This document shows, one piece after another, positions 6,591-13,240 of a stretch of 33,312 nt of DNA (position 1 is the stretch's first letter; each line of letters begins with the position of its first letter). This DNA is from Pseudomonas typographi (GTDB lineage Bacteria > Pseudomonadota > Gammaproteobacteria > Pseudomonadales > Pseudomonadaceae): the NCBI RefSeq assembly GCF_014694385.1, contig NZ_JAAOCA010000047.1, positions 1 through 33,312 of the forward strand. The letters are read 5' to 3'. The translations under genes and the position numbers were made by a program. The notes beneath the pieces are model-generated. The model did not search any database and was not told where the DNA came from. It saw nothing but the letters and a program-made list of their open reading frames with translations.

Positions 6591-6697
6591 CCCTCTACAC
6601 CTTCTGGCCCCTAATAGCCCACCTCACCAGCCGGCGTTTCATCGTCGAGGAAGCGGGGAGTGGGTTTGTGTTTGTTAAGCGGAGGGTTTTGGTATGA
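6587..6697 (+). CDS. Very small protein (36 aa) in the overlap chain
   Basis: A 36-codon frame starting MTLYTFWPLIAHLTSRRFIV and ending in a basic stretch (VKRRVLV). Its ATG overlaps the stop of the upstream gene (AATGA at 6586-6590), and its TGA overlaps the start of the downstream gene (ATGA at 6694-6697). This exact fit on both sides is the main evidence that it is translated; otherwise there would be a 103-base gap in a region where all other genes overlap. The protein is hydrophobic at the start and basic at the end. Function unknown. Confidence 0.6.
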   Translation: MTLYTFWPLIAHLTSRRFIVEEAGSGFVFVKRRVLV

Positions 6698-6996
6698 CAG
6701 ACCGCGAATTGCTTGAGCTGGCGGCGAAGGCGGCCGGCGTAGAAGGAGAGTATTTCCACAGTGAAAACCCTATCCACGTGGGGATCTTTCTCAAGAAACG
6801 AATGGCGTACTGGAACCCGCTCACCGATGACGGCGATGCGCTGCGGCTGATGTCGACGCTAGCGATGGATGTTATATGCCATTCGTACTACGTAGAGGTT
6901 GACTCTATCAGTGAAGACTGGGCCGCTGATAGATGCATAACCATGCGCCGCGCCATCGTCAGAGCCGCTGCCGAGATCGGGAGGACGATGGCATGA
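6694..6996 (+). CDS. Hypothetical phage protein (100 aa)
   Basis: A 100-residue protein with the recognisable pattern LLELAAKAAG...WNPLTDDGDALRL...CITMRRAIVRAAAEIG. This pattern occurs in many short early proteins of Pseudomonas and enterobacterial phages, whose function is unknown. Helices dominate, with no membrane segment. ATGA overlaps occur at both ends (6694 and 6993). Confidence 0.75.
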   Translation: MTDRELLELAAKAAGVEGEYFHSENPIHVGIFLKKRMAYWNPLTDDGDALRLMSTLAMDVICHSYYVEVDSISEDWAADRCITMRRAIVRAAAEIGRTMA

Positions 6997-7223
6997 GCAC
7001 CGAGAAAATGCGGGAAGAGTTTGAGGCGTGGCTGCTCGAAGTTCATGGGCTGACTGCTGAGTGGCAGCCGGAGAGAAATTGCTTCAAGGAGTACCCGGCA
7101 CACTTGGCCTATCAGGCATGGCAAGCCTCCCGCGCCGCGCTGCTGAAAAAGCAAGCCCAGGAACAAGAAGAGTTCCTCGCCCATCTTGCCGACTTTGAGC
7201 AGGAGGACACTCTCCATGGCTGA
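6993..7223 (+). CDS. Hypothetical phage protein with AWQASRAAL motif (76 aa)
   Basis: A 76-residue protein. It begins MSTEKMREEFEAWLLEVHG and contains AYQAWQASRAALL, a motif combination that recurs in many short phage proteins of unknown function. The ATG at 6993 overlaps the upstream stop (ATGA). A longer frame from 6933 would overlap the previous gene much more and has no ribosome site. It shares its motif, and 19 identical bases, with the next gene, so the two are probably related copies. Confidence 0.75.
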   Translation: MSTEKMREEFEAWLLEVHGLTAEWQPERNCFKEYPAHLAYQAWQASRAALLKKQAQEQEEFLAHLADFEQEDTLHG

Positions 7224-7383
7224 CATGAACGAGAAATTGCGGGAAGAGTTTAAAAAGCATCGCACTAGCATTGCTGCGCACTTGATTAAAGGTGATGACT
7301 GGGCCGGCGCTTATCGGCTTGCAGACGGGCTCGTTAGCCTTGCAAGTTTCAGTGCTGGCTGGCGAGCCTCCCGCGCCGCGCTG
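7124..7383 (+). repeat. 19-bp direct repeat linking two paralogous genes
   Basis: AGCCTCCCGCGCCGCGCTG occurs at 7124-7142 and at 7365-7383, in the same protein motif (ASRAAL) of two adjacent genes. Identity at DNA level inside otherwise diverged genes suggests a recombination hotspot or recent exchange in this accessory segment. Confidence 0.6.
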
Positions 7384-7557
7384 GTGATTGAGCTGCCGGA
7401 ACCGTATGCCGTCATAGGCGACTACGCCGCATGTGGTGGGGGCAGGGCGGTTTGGGATAGCGAGTTTGCCGAAAGGATAGATGACCGCATGTGCGAGAAG
7501 ACCGCCGTGTATGACCGGGCGGGTCTCGAAGCCGCAGGCGTGAGGGTGAAGCCATGA
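7216..7557 (+). CDS. Hypothetical phage protein, relative of upstream gene (113 aa)
   Basis: A 113-residue protein with the same N-terminal pattern (NEKLREEFKKH) and the same AGWRASRAALVIELP motif as the gene before it. The extra C-terminal half ends CEKTAVYDRAGLEAAGVRVK, also typical of this family of short phage proteins. AGGAGG at 7201-7206 supports the ATG at 7216. It overlaps the upstream gene by eight bases and the downstream gene by four. Function unknown. Confidence 0.75.
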   Translation: MADMNEKLREEFKKHRTSIAAHLIKGDDWAGAYRLADGLVSLASFSAGWRASRAALVIELPEPYAVIGDYAACGGGRAVWDSEFAERIDDRMCEKTAVYDRAGLEAAGVRVKP

Positions 7558-8240
7558 CCATCGACTATGCAGAGCTGAAGCGGCTGGCTGAGGCTGCGAA
7601 CGCCGAATATCCCCTGGCCCCATGGGCATACGAGCCGCACGGCGACACCGGAACATACGGAGTTGGTGTTTTACAGAACGAGCGGGAACTTTGCGTGCTG
7701 GGGCGTCAAGAGCCTGGCGAAATGCTTGTCGTCGAGCCTGTCGCAACTGACGTTCTGAAAGAAAAGTACGCAGCATTTATCGCTTCCTGCAGCCCTGGCG
7801 TTGTCCTTGGCTTGTTATCGGCACTTGAGTCGAAGTCCGGTTTTCTCGATGACTTCATCCATTCGCATAAGTCCCTGGTATCGCAACGCGATCAGCTCAG
7901 GGCCGAGAACGAGGGGCTGCGCAGAGAAAACAAAAGCCTGCGCGGCAGTTGCGAGGCGCTCGGCAAGGACTACAAGCAGGCCAAGCGCGAGAGGAATGCG
8001 GCGATCCGTGAGCGCGATCAGTTCAGGGCCGAGGTTGAGGCGCTGCGCAAGGATGCCGAGCGGTATCGGTGGATGCGTGATATCGCACCAAGGTTTTTGG
8101 TGGAAACGCCGCTGATCGCAGTGTGCACTGAAGATGGCTCAGTTCGTTATCTCGACCATGGTTCTGAAATGTTGCTGTCTGGTGCTGACGCTGATTCGGC
8201 CATCGACGCTGCCATGAGCAAGGAGGCCGGCCATGGCTGA
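7554..8240 (+). CDS. Ead/Ea22-like phage protein
   Basis: A 228-residue protein. Residues 1-80 look globular (starting MTIDYAELKRLAEAANAEYP). A long coiled coil follows at about 100-170, and a YRWMRDIAP segment introduces the C-terminal domain ending in DSAIDAAMS. This layout is typical of Ead/Ea22-type proteins of lambdoid phages, whose role is unknown. The coiled coil contains an internal DNA repeat (7887-7907 and 8013-8033, 20 of 21 identical). The copies are 126 bases apart, exactly six heptads, so the coil probably grew by duplication. ATGA overlaps the upstream gene. Confidence 0.7.
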   Translation: MTIDYAELKRLAEAANAEYPLAPWAYEPHGDTGTYGVGVLQNERELCVLGRQEPGEMLVVEPVATDVLKEKYAAFIASCSPGVVLGLLSALESKSGFLDDFIHSHKSLVSQRDQLRAENEGLRRENKSLRGSCEALGKDYKQAKRERNAAIRERDQFRAEVEALRKDAERYRWMRDIAPRFLVETPLIAVCTEDGSVRYLDHGSEMLLSGADADSAIDAAMSKEAGHG

Positions 8241-8820
8241 TCTCGCACTGATCCGCACGCCCCAGGGCCTGGTACCGGCGACCGAGGCTGACCGAGAGTT
8301 GGTCCAGAAATGGAAGGCTGGCCAGGTCATCCACGGCAAGTTCACCAAGATGCGTAACGCGCGCTTTCATGGGAAGTTCTTCTCGATGCTCGACCTGGCG
8401 TGGGAGTACTGGGAACCCGCCGGCGGCCTGATCCCTCGGCAGGAAATGCGCGGCATTCTCGGGCTGGCCAGGTATTTCGAGCAATTGAACGGTAGGCCTG
8501 GGCAACTGGAAGATGCTGTGAAGGCGTACATCGGGATACTCCAGGCCGAGCGCGCCGCGCGCTTCCCGTCCGTGGAGAAGAGCCGCGAGGCCTTCCGCGA
8601 CTGGATAACCATCGAGGCCGGCCACTTCCACCTGGTGCAGACCCCTGACGGCATCCGCAAGGAGCGCAAGTCCATCAGCTGGGCAAACATGGACGACGCC
8701 GAATTCGAGCCCCTTTACCGCGACGTGTTCAACGCCTGCTGGCGCCTGGTGCTGTCCGCGCATTTCGAAACCGAGGCGCAGGCCCAGGCTGCCGCCGACA
8801 TGATCGGGAGCTACGCATGA
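8233..8820 (+). CDS. DUF1367-family phage protein
   Basis: A 195-residue protein matching the DUF1367 pattern: an N-terminal ALIRTPQGLVPATEADRELV segment, KGKFTK-type HGKFTKMRNARFHGKFF, then WITIEAGHF and a C-terminal SISWANMDDAEFEPLYRDV region. Genes of this family sit beside ninB/rusA-type recombination genes in many lambdoid phages, suggesting a role in DNA metabolism, but no activity is established. It overlaps the upstream gene by eight bases and has AAGGAGG before the start. Confidence 0.8.
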   Translation: MADLALIRTPQGLVPATEADRELVQKWKAGQVIHGKFTKMRNARFHGKFFSMLDLAWEYWEPAGGLIPRQEMRGILGLARYFEQLNGRPGQLEDAVKAYIGILQAERAARFPSVEKSREAFRDWITIEAGHFHLVQTPDGIRKERKSISWANMDDAEFEPLYRDVFNACWRLVLSAHFETEAQAQAAADMIGSYA

Positions 8821-9143
8821 AAGTGGTCAGCAAAAAACTTCGCGACAGCGCCCGGGGCCAGGAATGTGCTCTGCGCTTCTACGGCATATGCAATCGCAAC
8901 CCGGAAACCACCGTGCTTGCCCACGTGCCCTGCGGCCAGAAGGGCATGGGCATGAAGGGCCCGGACTACATGGCCTGTTTCGCCTGCTCGAGCTGCCACG
9001 ACCTGCTGGATGGCCGGGCCCGCAACGCATTCGACGGCACGCGCGTGGCGGTGGACTGGCGCGACGTGATCCGCGCTGTAGCTGAAACACAAGCCTACTG
9101 GATTGGCCAGGGGCTCATGAAGGTGCAGGGGGTGGCAGCATGA
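8817..9143 (+). CDS. YbcO-like metal-dependent nuclease (DUF1364)
   Basis: A 108-residue protein of the DUF1364/YbcO type, small HNH-like proteins proposed to cut DNA. Cysteines and histidines sit at about C17, C25, H36, C39, C54, C57, C60 and H61. The CFACSSCHDLLDGR segment is the family signature and could bind a metal. It probably serves recombination or DNA processing together with RusA, which lies one gene downstream. ATGA overlaps both neighbours. Nuclease activity is inferred from the family. Confidence 0.82.
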   Translation: MKVVSKKLRDSARGQECALRFYGICNRNPETTVLAHVPCGQKGMGMKGPDYMACFACSSCHDLLDGRARNAFDGTRVAVDWRDVIRAVAETQAYWIGQGLMKVQGVAA

Positions 9144-10039
9144 TCGACCTTTCTTTGTGGAGTTTGACCATTCCGGCTGGCGCCAAGGTCATTCCGACCA
9201 AGACGTTGAACGCCGGCTACACCGATCAGTTTTTCGTCCGGCAGTCCGATGGGGCTCTGACCTTTATCGCCCCATCGAGCGGGGAAAACATCAAATCAAC
9301 CAAGAACAGCACCTACCCGCGCTCTGAGCTGCGCGAGACGCTGGCCAATGGTGACGACAAGGAAGCCAACTGGAAGGCCGGTAGCGCTGATCTGCACAGC
9401 ATCGAAGCCACTCTTTCGGTGGACGAGCTGCCCGCGAGCAAGAAGGCGATCATCGGCCAGATCCACGGCGATGGAAACCACCCGCCCCTGAAGATCCAGA
9501 TAACGGGAACGACGATCTACGCCCAGTTACGCCGCAAGATCGATGGCACAGAGGACAAGCCCAAGCTCCTGACCGGTTACAAACTGGGCGAGCAATTCAC
9601 CTACCGCGCCGAGGTTTCCAAGGACGGCAAGGCCAAGTTCTTCATCAATGGCCAGCAGGTGGTGAACGACACCCTGCCGGCCGATGGCTACCAGTTCGAC
9701 ATGGCCTCATATGCCAACGACACCTGGTATTTCAAGGCTGGCGTCTACAGCCAGGAGAAGGTCGGCGGAACAGGGGTAGGGCGGACCACCTTCTCCGCAC
9801 TGACGGTGTGCCATGGGGCGGCCGCGGTACCGGTCGCTACGGTCGCAACCCCAACCACCACCCTGGCCGACCAGATCACGGACGCCTTCAACGCCTGGCA
9901 GGCCGGTACCGTTTCCAGCCACGACACCTTGGTGGCGCTCAACGCCCTGTCCAAGCAGGTGGCCAGCCTGACGTCCGACAAGGACCGCGCACCGCTCTAT
10001 GCGCAGATCAACCAGTACAAGGCGCAGGTTCAGAAATGA
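9140..10039 (+). CDS. Polysaccharide lyase family 7 (alginate lyase)
   Basis: A 299-residue protein. Residues 1-225 carry the hallmarks of PL7 alginate lyases: RSELRE at 61-66, QIH at 107-109 and YFKAGVYSQ at 197-205. In this family these supply the catalytic Arg, Gln, His and Tyr that cleave alginate by beta-elimination. The N-terminus (MIDLSLWSLTIP) corresponds to the start of the mature domain, and no signal peptide is present. An A/P/T-rich linker (about 227-240) leads to a 60-residue helical tail not part of PL7. The gene overlaps both neighbours (ATGA at 9140; AATGA at 10036), so it is a regular cistron of the early operon. The enzyme is probably released at lysis; export by an unknown route or packaging in the particle are alternatives. 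Confidence 0.9.
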   Translation: MIDLSLWSLTIPAGAKVIPTKTLNAGYTDQFFVRQSDGALTFIAPSSGENIKSTKNSTYPRSELRETLANGDDKEANWKAGSADLHSIEATLSVDELPASKKAIIGQIHGDGNHPPLKIQITGTTIYAQLRRKIDGTEDKPKLLTGYKLGEQFTYRAEVSKDGKAKFFINGQQVVNDTLPADGYQFDMASYANDTWYFKAGVYSQEKVGGTGVGRTTFSALTVCHGAAAVPVATVATPTTTLADQITDAFNAWQAGTVSSHDTLVALNALSKQVASLTSDKDRAPLYAQINQYKAQVQK

Positions 10040-10398
10040 CGATGCTGGAATTGCCATGGCCGCCGGCGGCCTGCAGCCCGAACGCTCGCAGCCACTGGAG
10101 AAAGAAGGCCAATGCGGCGCGCAAGTACCGGGCGGACTGCCACCTGCTGGCGTTGCAGGCCAAGATCGCCGCCCCCGCCGGTGAGCTGCTGGTGGTCATG
10201 GAGTTTGTGCCGCCCGATGCCCGGCGCCGCGATCTGGACAATCTGCTGTCCTCCTGCAAGGCCCTGCTCGATGGCATCGCAGACGCACTCAAAGTGGATG
10301 ACCGCAACTTCATCCCCCAATTGCGCATGAGCAAAGAAACCACCAAGGGCGGCGCCGTGCGCGTTCGCATTCAAGCAGTAGAAGGGGAGGCAGCATGA
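10036..10398 (+). CDS. rusA: RusA-like Holliday junction resolvase
   Basis: A 120-residue RusA-family endonuclease that cuts four-way DNA junctions formed during recombination and replication. The N-terminal LPWPPAACSPNARSHWRKK and the central PPDARRRDLDNLLSSCKALLDGIADALKVDD are characteristic. The conserved aspartates (RDLDN, DG, DD) are in place for metal binding. The start ATG overlaps the stop of the lyase; an ATG two codons later is also possible. It is placed in the ninG/rusA position of a lambdoid early operon, just ahead of the antiterminator. Confidence 0.92.
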   Translation: MTMLELPWPPAACSPNARSHWRKKANAARKYRADCHLLALQAKIAAPAGELLVVMEFVPPDARRRDLDNLLSSCKALLDGIADALKVDDRNFIPQLRMSKETTKGGAVRVRIQAVEGEAA

Positions 10399-10790
10399 GC
10401 AAGCGAGTGAATATCAACAAGCTGTCTCGCCCCCTGGGCGATACCGAATATCTGCTAGAGCAATGGGGCTGGTGGAGAATGTCGGGTATGGGTGTTCCAA
10501 GGTACGTTTCCCCATCATTCGCCATCATGCGCGACAACGTTGAGCAACTTACGTGTAAGTCATTCGTGATCATCGATGAGGTAGCTATGTCGGTAGACAG
10601 CGCCGTCGCCCGCCTGACTCTGCGCAATCAGATGATGGGTGACATGGTGTGGCTGTACTTCGGCGCAAAGTGGCCGGCCGTTCGCGTAGGGAAGCACTTT
10701 GAAATGAGCGAAGCCAAGGCGCGCGAACTGATCAAGGCCGGTGTAGCATGGGTGGATAGTTCGCTCGAAATGATGAGGGATGCGGCGTGA
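10395..10790 (+). CDS. Late antiterminator, Q-like
   Basis: A 131-residue protein. It has the pattern of Q-type antitermination proteins: LLEQWGWWRMSGMGVPRYVSP near the N-terminus, then a helical domain (DSAVARLTLRNQMMGDMVWLY) and a helix-turn-helix-like end (FEMSEAKARELIKAG). Q proteins bind near the late promoter and let RNA polymerase pass the terminator that follows it. The location fits: a promoter and terminator lie 240-330 bases downstream, before the lysis genes. ATGA overlaps with both neighbours. Assigned by pattern and position. Confidence 0.72.
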   Translation: MSKRVNINKLSRPLGDTEYLLEQWGWWRMSGMGVPRYVSPSFAIMRDNVEQLTCKSFVIIDEVAMSVDSAVARLTLRNQMMGDMVWLYFGAKWPAVRVGKHFEMSEAKARELIKAGVAWVDSSLEMMRDAA

Positions 10791-11029
10791 AAGAGTTTCG
10801 CAGGAAGATTGGCGTGGGTCATGGAGTGTTGCGCTCCGTAACCATTGACATACAGCGAAAGGCGCGAGAGTTCGGCGTGGAACTGGAGAAATTCCCATAT
10901 CCCAATATGAGCGCAATTCAGTGGTTGCCGGTTGTGGCCCGGGGAGAGGATGTAGAGATGGAAAAGTTCTCCGAGTGGTTTGATGAAAGATACGGAAAAT
11001 CCAGCGACTATCTCTCACCTAATGGCTGA
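10787..11029 (+). CDS. Hypothetical protein (80 aa), last early gene
   Basis: An 80-residue protein (MKEFRRKIGVGHGVLRSVTI) with no recognised domain. The N-terminal half is basic, the C-terminal half acidic (EDVEMEKFSEWFDERYG). It overlaps the antiterminator by four bases and closes the early operon. The late promoter begins at its stop codon. It might act with the antiterminator, but only position suggests it. Confidence 0.68.
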   Translation: MKEFRRKIGVGHGVLRSVTIDIQRKAREFGVELEKFPYPNMSAIQWLPVVARGEDVEMEKFSEWFDERYGKSSDYLSPNG

Positions 11030-11060
11030 TTGACATCCGCGCGGATACGGCCCAATATAC
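11030..11060 (+). promoter_or_regulatory. Probable late promoter
   Basis: A perfect -35 box, TTGACA (11030-11035), is followed after 17-18 bases by an AT-rich -10 (CAATAT or AATATA, 11053-11059). A terminator starts 31 bases further on. This promoter-then-terminator arrangement immediately after a Q-like gene is the usual late switch of lambdoid phages. Confidence 0.6.
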
Positions 11061-11090
11061 GGGCAATTCTGCGGTTTTACCGCTTCAAAG

Positions 11091-11117
11091 AGCCTCGCCA
11101 GCGTGCGGGGCTTTTTT
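11091..11117 (+). terminator. Terminator ahead of the late genes
   Basis: AGCCTCG (11091-11097) pairs with CGGGGCT (11106-11112; one G-T pair) and is followed by a run of six T residues to 11117. It would stop the short late transcript unless the antiterminator acts. It may also end the early operon. Confidence 0.8.
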
Positions 11118-11196
11118 ATGCCCGCGATTCAGGTCTGCGCCAGGCTCCCCATGCCGGCCGATTTATTCCACACCATCAGAAGCAAGAGGTCCGAGC

Positions 11197-11526
11197 ATGG
11201 AGTTCTTTCATCGCCTGCTCGACAAGCTCGACTGGGTTGTTGCCGGCCTAGTGGGTGCCGTCATCGCCAGTTGGTGGCACAAGGAAGATTTAACGAGTTG
11301 GCGCGCATGGGTGATATTCCTGATTACCGGCGTGGCGTGCTCGCTGTACCTGACCGGGATCGTTAGCACCTACCTTCGAGTGGTCGAGCCGAGCAATGTC
11401 GCTGGCGTTGGTTTTCTCCTTGGCACTTTTGGTGGCTCCCTCATGGCTGCGATCAATCGCGCCATCAAGACAGCCGACCTGTGGTCGCTAATTCGCCAGA
11501 GGTTTGGAGGAGGAAATCCCCCATGA
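11197..11526 (+). CDS. Holin-like membrane protein
   Basis: A 109-residue protein with three membrane helices (about 12-28, 38-60 and 69-86), a short charged N-terminus and a basic C-terminal tail (IKTADLWSLIRQRFGG). This is the topology of a class I holin, which opens the inner membrane at the end of infection. It is the first late gene and is followed by a second membrane protein, endolysin and spanins, which supports the role. It overlaps the next gene by four bases. Which of the two membrane proteins is the holin and which an antiholin or partner cannot be told from sequence. Confidence 0.8.
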   Translation: MEFFHRLLDKLDWVVAGLVGAVIASWWHKEDLTSWRAWVIFLITGVACSLYLTGIVSTYLRVVEPSNVAGVGFLLGTFGGSLMAAINRAIKTADLWSLIRQRFGGGNPP

Positions 11527-11846
11527 CACTCGACCTGCTCAATTCCTTCGCCTGTGCGTTGATTGTCCTGTGGGCAACCTGGAGCGTGCTAAGCGGAAAG
11601 GTCAAGGACGGCATCATTGGGAAATTGATCTATTCGGCCATCGCTATCAGTGGCTACGTGGTGATGACGCGCGACCAAGACATCTTCTTTGGGCCGACCT
11701 CTGCCGGCCTGACGTTTCACCTATCCCTGGGCCTCGCCGCGGTGCGGAACATCTTCATGGTCATCTGGTGGCGCCGGATAAGGGCCTGGCTCTGCCGGCA
11801 CCTGAACTGTGAGCACTGCTTTAAACCCCCGTCAAACCCGGAATAA
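11523..11846 (+). CDS. Second holin-like / lysis-cassette membrane protein
   Basis: A 107-residue protein with membrane segments at about 4-22, 33-49 and 64-83, followed by a basic patch (WWRRIRAWLCRHL) and a small CEHCF cysteine-histidine tail. I chose the ATG at 11523, which overlaps the upstream stop and has GGAGGAAATC before it. The location between a holin-like gene and the endolysin suggests an antiholin or a paired holin. Paired holins occur in several Pseudomonas phages. The cysteine-rich tail is unusual. Confidence 0.75.
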   Translation: MTLDLLNSFACALIVLWATWSVLSGKVKDGIIGKLIYSAIAISGYVVMTRDQDIFFGPTSAGLTFHLSLGLAAVRNIFMVIWWRRIRAWLCRHLNCEHCFKPPSNPE

Positions 11847-11849
11847 CCC

Positions 11850-12278
11850 ATGGTCACCAGCGACAAAGGCGTAGCGCTTATCCAGGCGTTCGAAGGCTTG
11901 CGTCTGTCCGCCTATAGAGACTCCGTTGGCGTCGTAACGATTGGTTGGGGGCATACCGGGCCTGATATCAGGATGGGCATGAAGATCGATCGCGCCGAGG
12001 CTGAACGCTTGCTGTGCGATGACTTGCACGACTTCGAGCGCGACGTGAGCCGGCTGGTACAGGTGCCACTGAGCCAGAACCAGTTCGATGCCCTGGTGTG
12101 CTTCAGCTTCAACGTAGGGAGCGGCAATTTGGCCGGCTCGACGCTGCTCAAGAAGCTGAACGCAGAGGATTATGCCGGGGCCGCCGCCCAGTTCCTGCGC
12201 TGGGACAAGGCCGGCGGCGTGACGTTGCCAGGGCTGACCCGGCGCCGTGCCGCTGAGCGGGAGTTGTTTCTATCGTGA
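11850..12278 (+). CDS. Endolysin, GH24 lysozyme (T4-like)
   Basis: A 142-residue muramidase that cleaves the glycan strands of peptidoglycan at lysis. The catalytic triad has the classical spacing: Glu15 (AFEG), Asp24 (YRDS) and Thr30 (VVTIGWGHT). The region around NQFDALVCFSFNVGSG is the conserved second half of the family. There is no signal peptide, so export through the holin is expected. Full length. The gene starts three bases after the upstream stop and overlaps the Rz gene by four bases. Confidence 0.95.
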   Translation: MVTSDKGVALIQAFEGLRLSAYRDSVGVVTIGWGHTGPDIRMGMKIDRAEAERLLCDDLHDFERDVSRLVQVPLSQNQFDALVCFSFNVGSGNLAGSTLLKKLNAEDYAGAAAQFLRWDKAGGVTLPGLTRRRAAERELFLS

Positions 12279-12721
12279 CCAAGTACCTGCTCATTGCCCT
12301 GGCCGCATGCCTACTCATTATGGGCCTTGGCTGGTGGCACATCGGCAATCAGGCCGACACCATCAAGGCGCAACAGACCAGCATCGCCCAGCTTGAGGCT
12401 GACAAGGCCGCGCTGGACCAGAAGCTCACTGCTCGCGACTCCGTTGATACCCAGTTTCAGGAAGCCATTGCCCATGCTGAATCCGAAAAGAACAAGCTTG
12501 TGGCTCAGCTTGGCACTGGTGAGCGCCGGGTGTACGTCCGCGCCACCTGCCCCAAGCTGCCAAATCCCAGCGCCACCGGCAGCGCTGATGCAGGAACCCC
12601 CGAACTCGATCCAACTGCTCGACAAGATTATGCCGATCTCAGAGCCGCCATCATCCGCACCCGAGAACAAGTGACCGGGCTGCAGAGCTACATCACCAAT
12701 GTTTGCCGGAGCGCGAAATGA
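12275..12721 (+). CDS. Rz: Rz-like inner-membrane spanin
   Basis: A 148-residue protein with one N-terminal membrane anchor (about residues 4-22), a long periplasmic coiled coil (QQTSIAQLEADKAALDQKL) and a C-terminal helix. This is the i-spanin layout; with Rz1 it fuses inner and outer membranes as the last lysis step. It begins with GTG at 12275, overlapping the endolysin stop (GTGA). The lipoprotein partner Rz1 is encoded inside it in another frame (12474-12674), which confirms the assignment. Confidence 0.9.
   Translation: MTKYLLIALAACLLIMGLGWWHIGNQADTIKAQQTSIAQLEADKAALDQKLTARDSVDTQFQEAIAHAESEKNKLVAQLGTGERRVYVRATCPKLPNPSATGSADAGTPELDPTARQDYADLRAAIIRTREQVTGLQSYITNVCRSAK
12474..12674 (+). 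CDS. Rz1: Rz1-like outer-membrane spanin lipoprotein, nested in Rz
   Basis: A 66-residue lipoprotein read in the +1 frame entirely within the Rz gene, as in lambda. The signal peptide (MLNPKRTSLWLSLALVSAGC) ends in a lipobox, with the lipidated cysteine at residue 20. The mature part is short and proline-rich (SAPPAPSCQIPAPPAAL), typical of Rz1. It should sit in the outer membrane and pair with the C-terminus of Rz. The frame is open further upstream, but the ATG at 12474 gives the correct signal peptide. Confidence 0.88.
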   Translation: MLNPKRTSLWLSLALVSAGCTSAPPAPSCQIPAPPAALMQEPPNSIQLLDKIMPISEPPSSAPENK

Positions 12722-12978
12722 GCCAATACCGAGTACGCACCACCGATGACCTGCTGACAGTCGAGGCATCCAGCTACGTCCAGGACAGCAACGGCCTGAA
12801 GCTGTACAACGCCGCGGGCGAGTTCCTGGCGCAGTTCAACTCGTTCCTGTCCGTGGTGCGTGTTGACGCAATCGTCGATACCGATTCCACCGCGACGGAA
12901 ACCACCACCGACACCGCCACCGAAACAACGGAAACGCCGGCGGCTTCCGTTGAAACGCCCACAGTGACTGGCGAATGA
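12718..12978 (+). CDS. Small protein: YR-type domain plus Thr-rich tail (86 aa)
   Basis: An 86-residue protein. Residues 1-50 (MSQYRVRTTDDLLTVEASSY...GLKLYNAAGEFLAQF) look like a small beta domain. The last 35 are almost only T, E, D, A and V and probably unstructured. It resembles the 51-residue protein at 13241 in its first half, so the two are probably paralogs. The ATG overlaps the Rz stop (ATGA). It sits between lysis and packaging genes; the function is unknown. It could be a minor virion or assembly protein. Confidence 0.75.
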   Translation: MSQYRVRTTDDLLTVEASSYVQDSNGLKLYNAAGEFLAQFNSFLSVVRVDAIVDTDSTATETTTDTATETTETPAASVETPTVTGE

Positions 12979-13226
12979 AAATTCTGACCTGGCTCAAGAG
13001 CCTATTTCAAAAGGAAACCACCGTGACCGACACCACCGACACCACCGCCGACAGCACCAATACCACCGCCGATACCACGGTTGCGGCGACCACCACGGCA
13101 ACCCCAGTGGCCGCGAGCGAAACCGACGTACTGCTGGAGAAGCTCAAGGCTGCGCTGAAGTTTGCCGGCCACGAGATCGACGTGGTGTGGGATGAAGCTG
13201 TAGCGCTGGCCAAGAAGCTGGTTTGA
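12975..13226 (+). CDS. Small protein with Thr/Asp low-complexity linker (83 aa)
   Basis: An 83-residue protein. A short amphipathic N-terminal helix (MKILTWLKSLFQKE) leads into about 35 residues of T, D, A and V repeats (TDTTDTTADSTNTTADT), then a C-terminal helical segment (DVLLEKLKAALKFAGHEIDV). It overlaps the previous gene by four bases, and its repeat resembles that gene's tail. The frame could be held together by the ACC-rich DNA repeat, which is prone to slippage. Function unknown. Confidence 0.72.
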   Translation: MKILTWLKSLFQKETTVTDTTDTTADSTNTTADTTVAATTTATPVAASETDVLLEKLKAALKFAGHEIDVVWDEAVALAKKLV

Positions 13227-13240
13227 CCCTGGAGAGCGAC

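Noticed and set aside
12890..13110. CRISPR-like or iteron array in the ACC-rich repeats
   Set aside because: The repeats are in-frame codon runs for Thr, Asp and Ala without constant repeat and spacer lengths.
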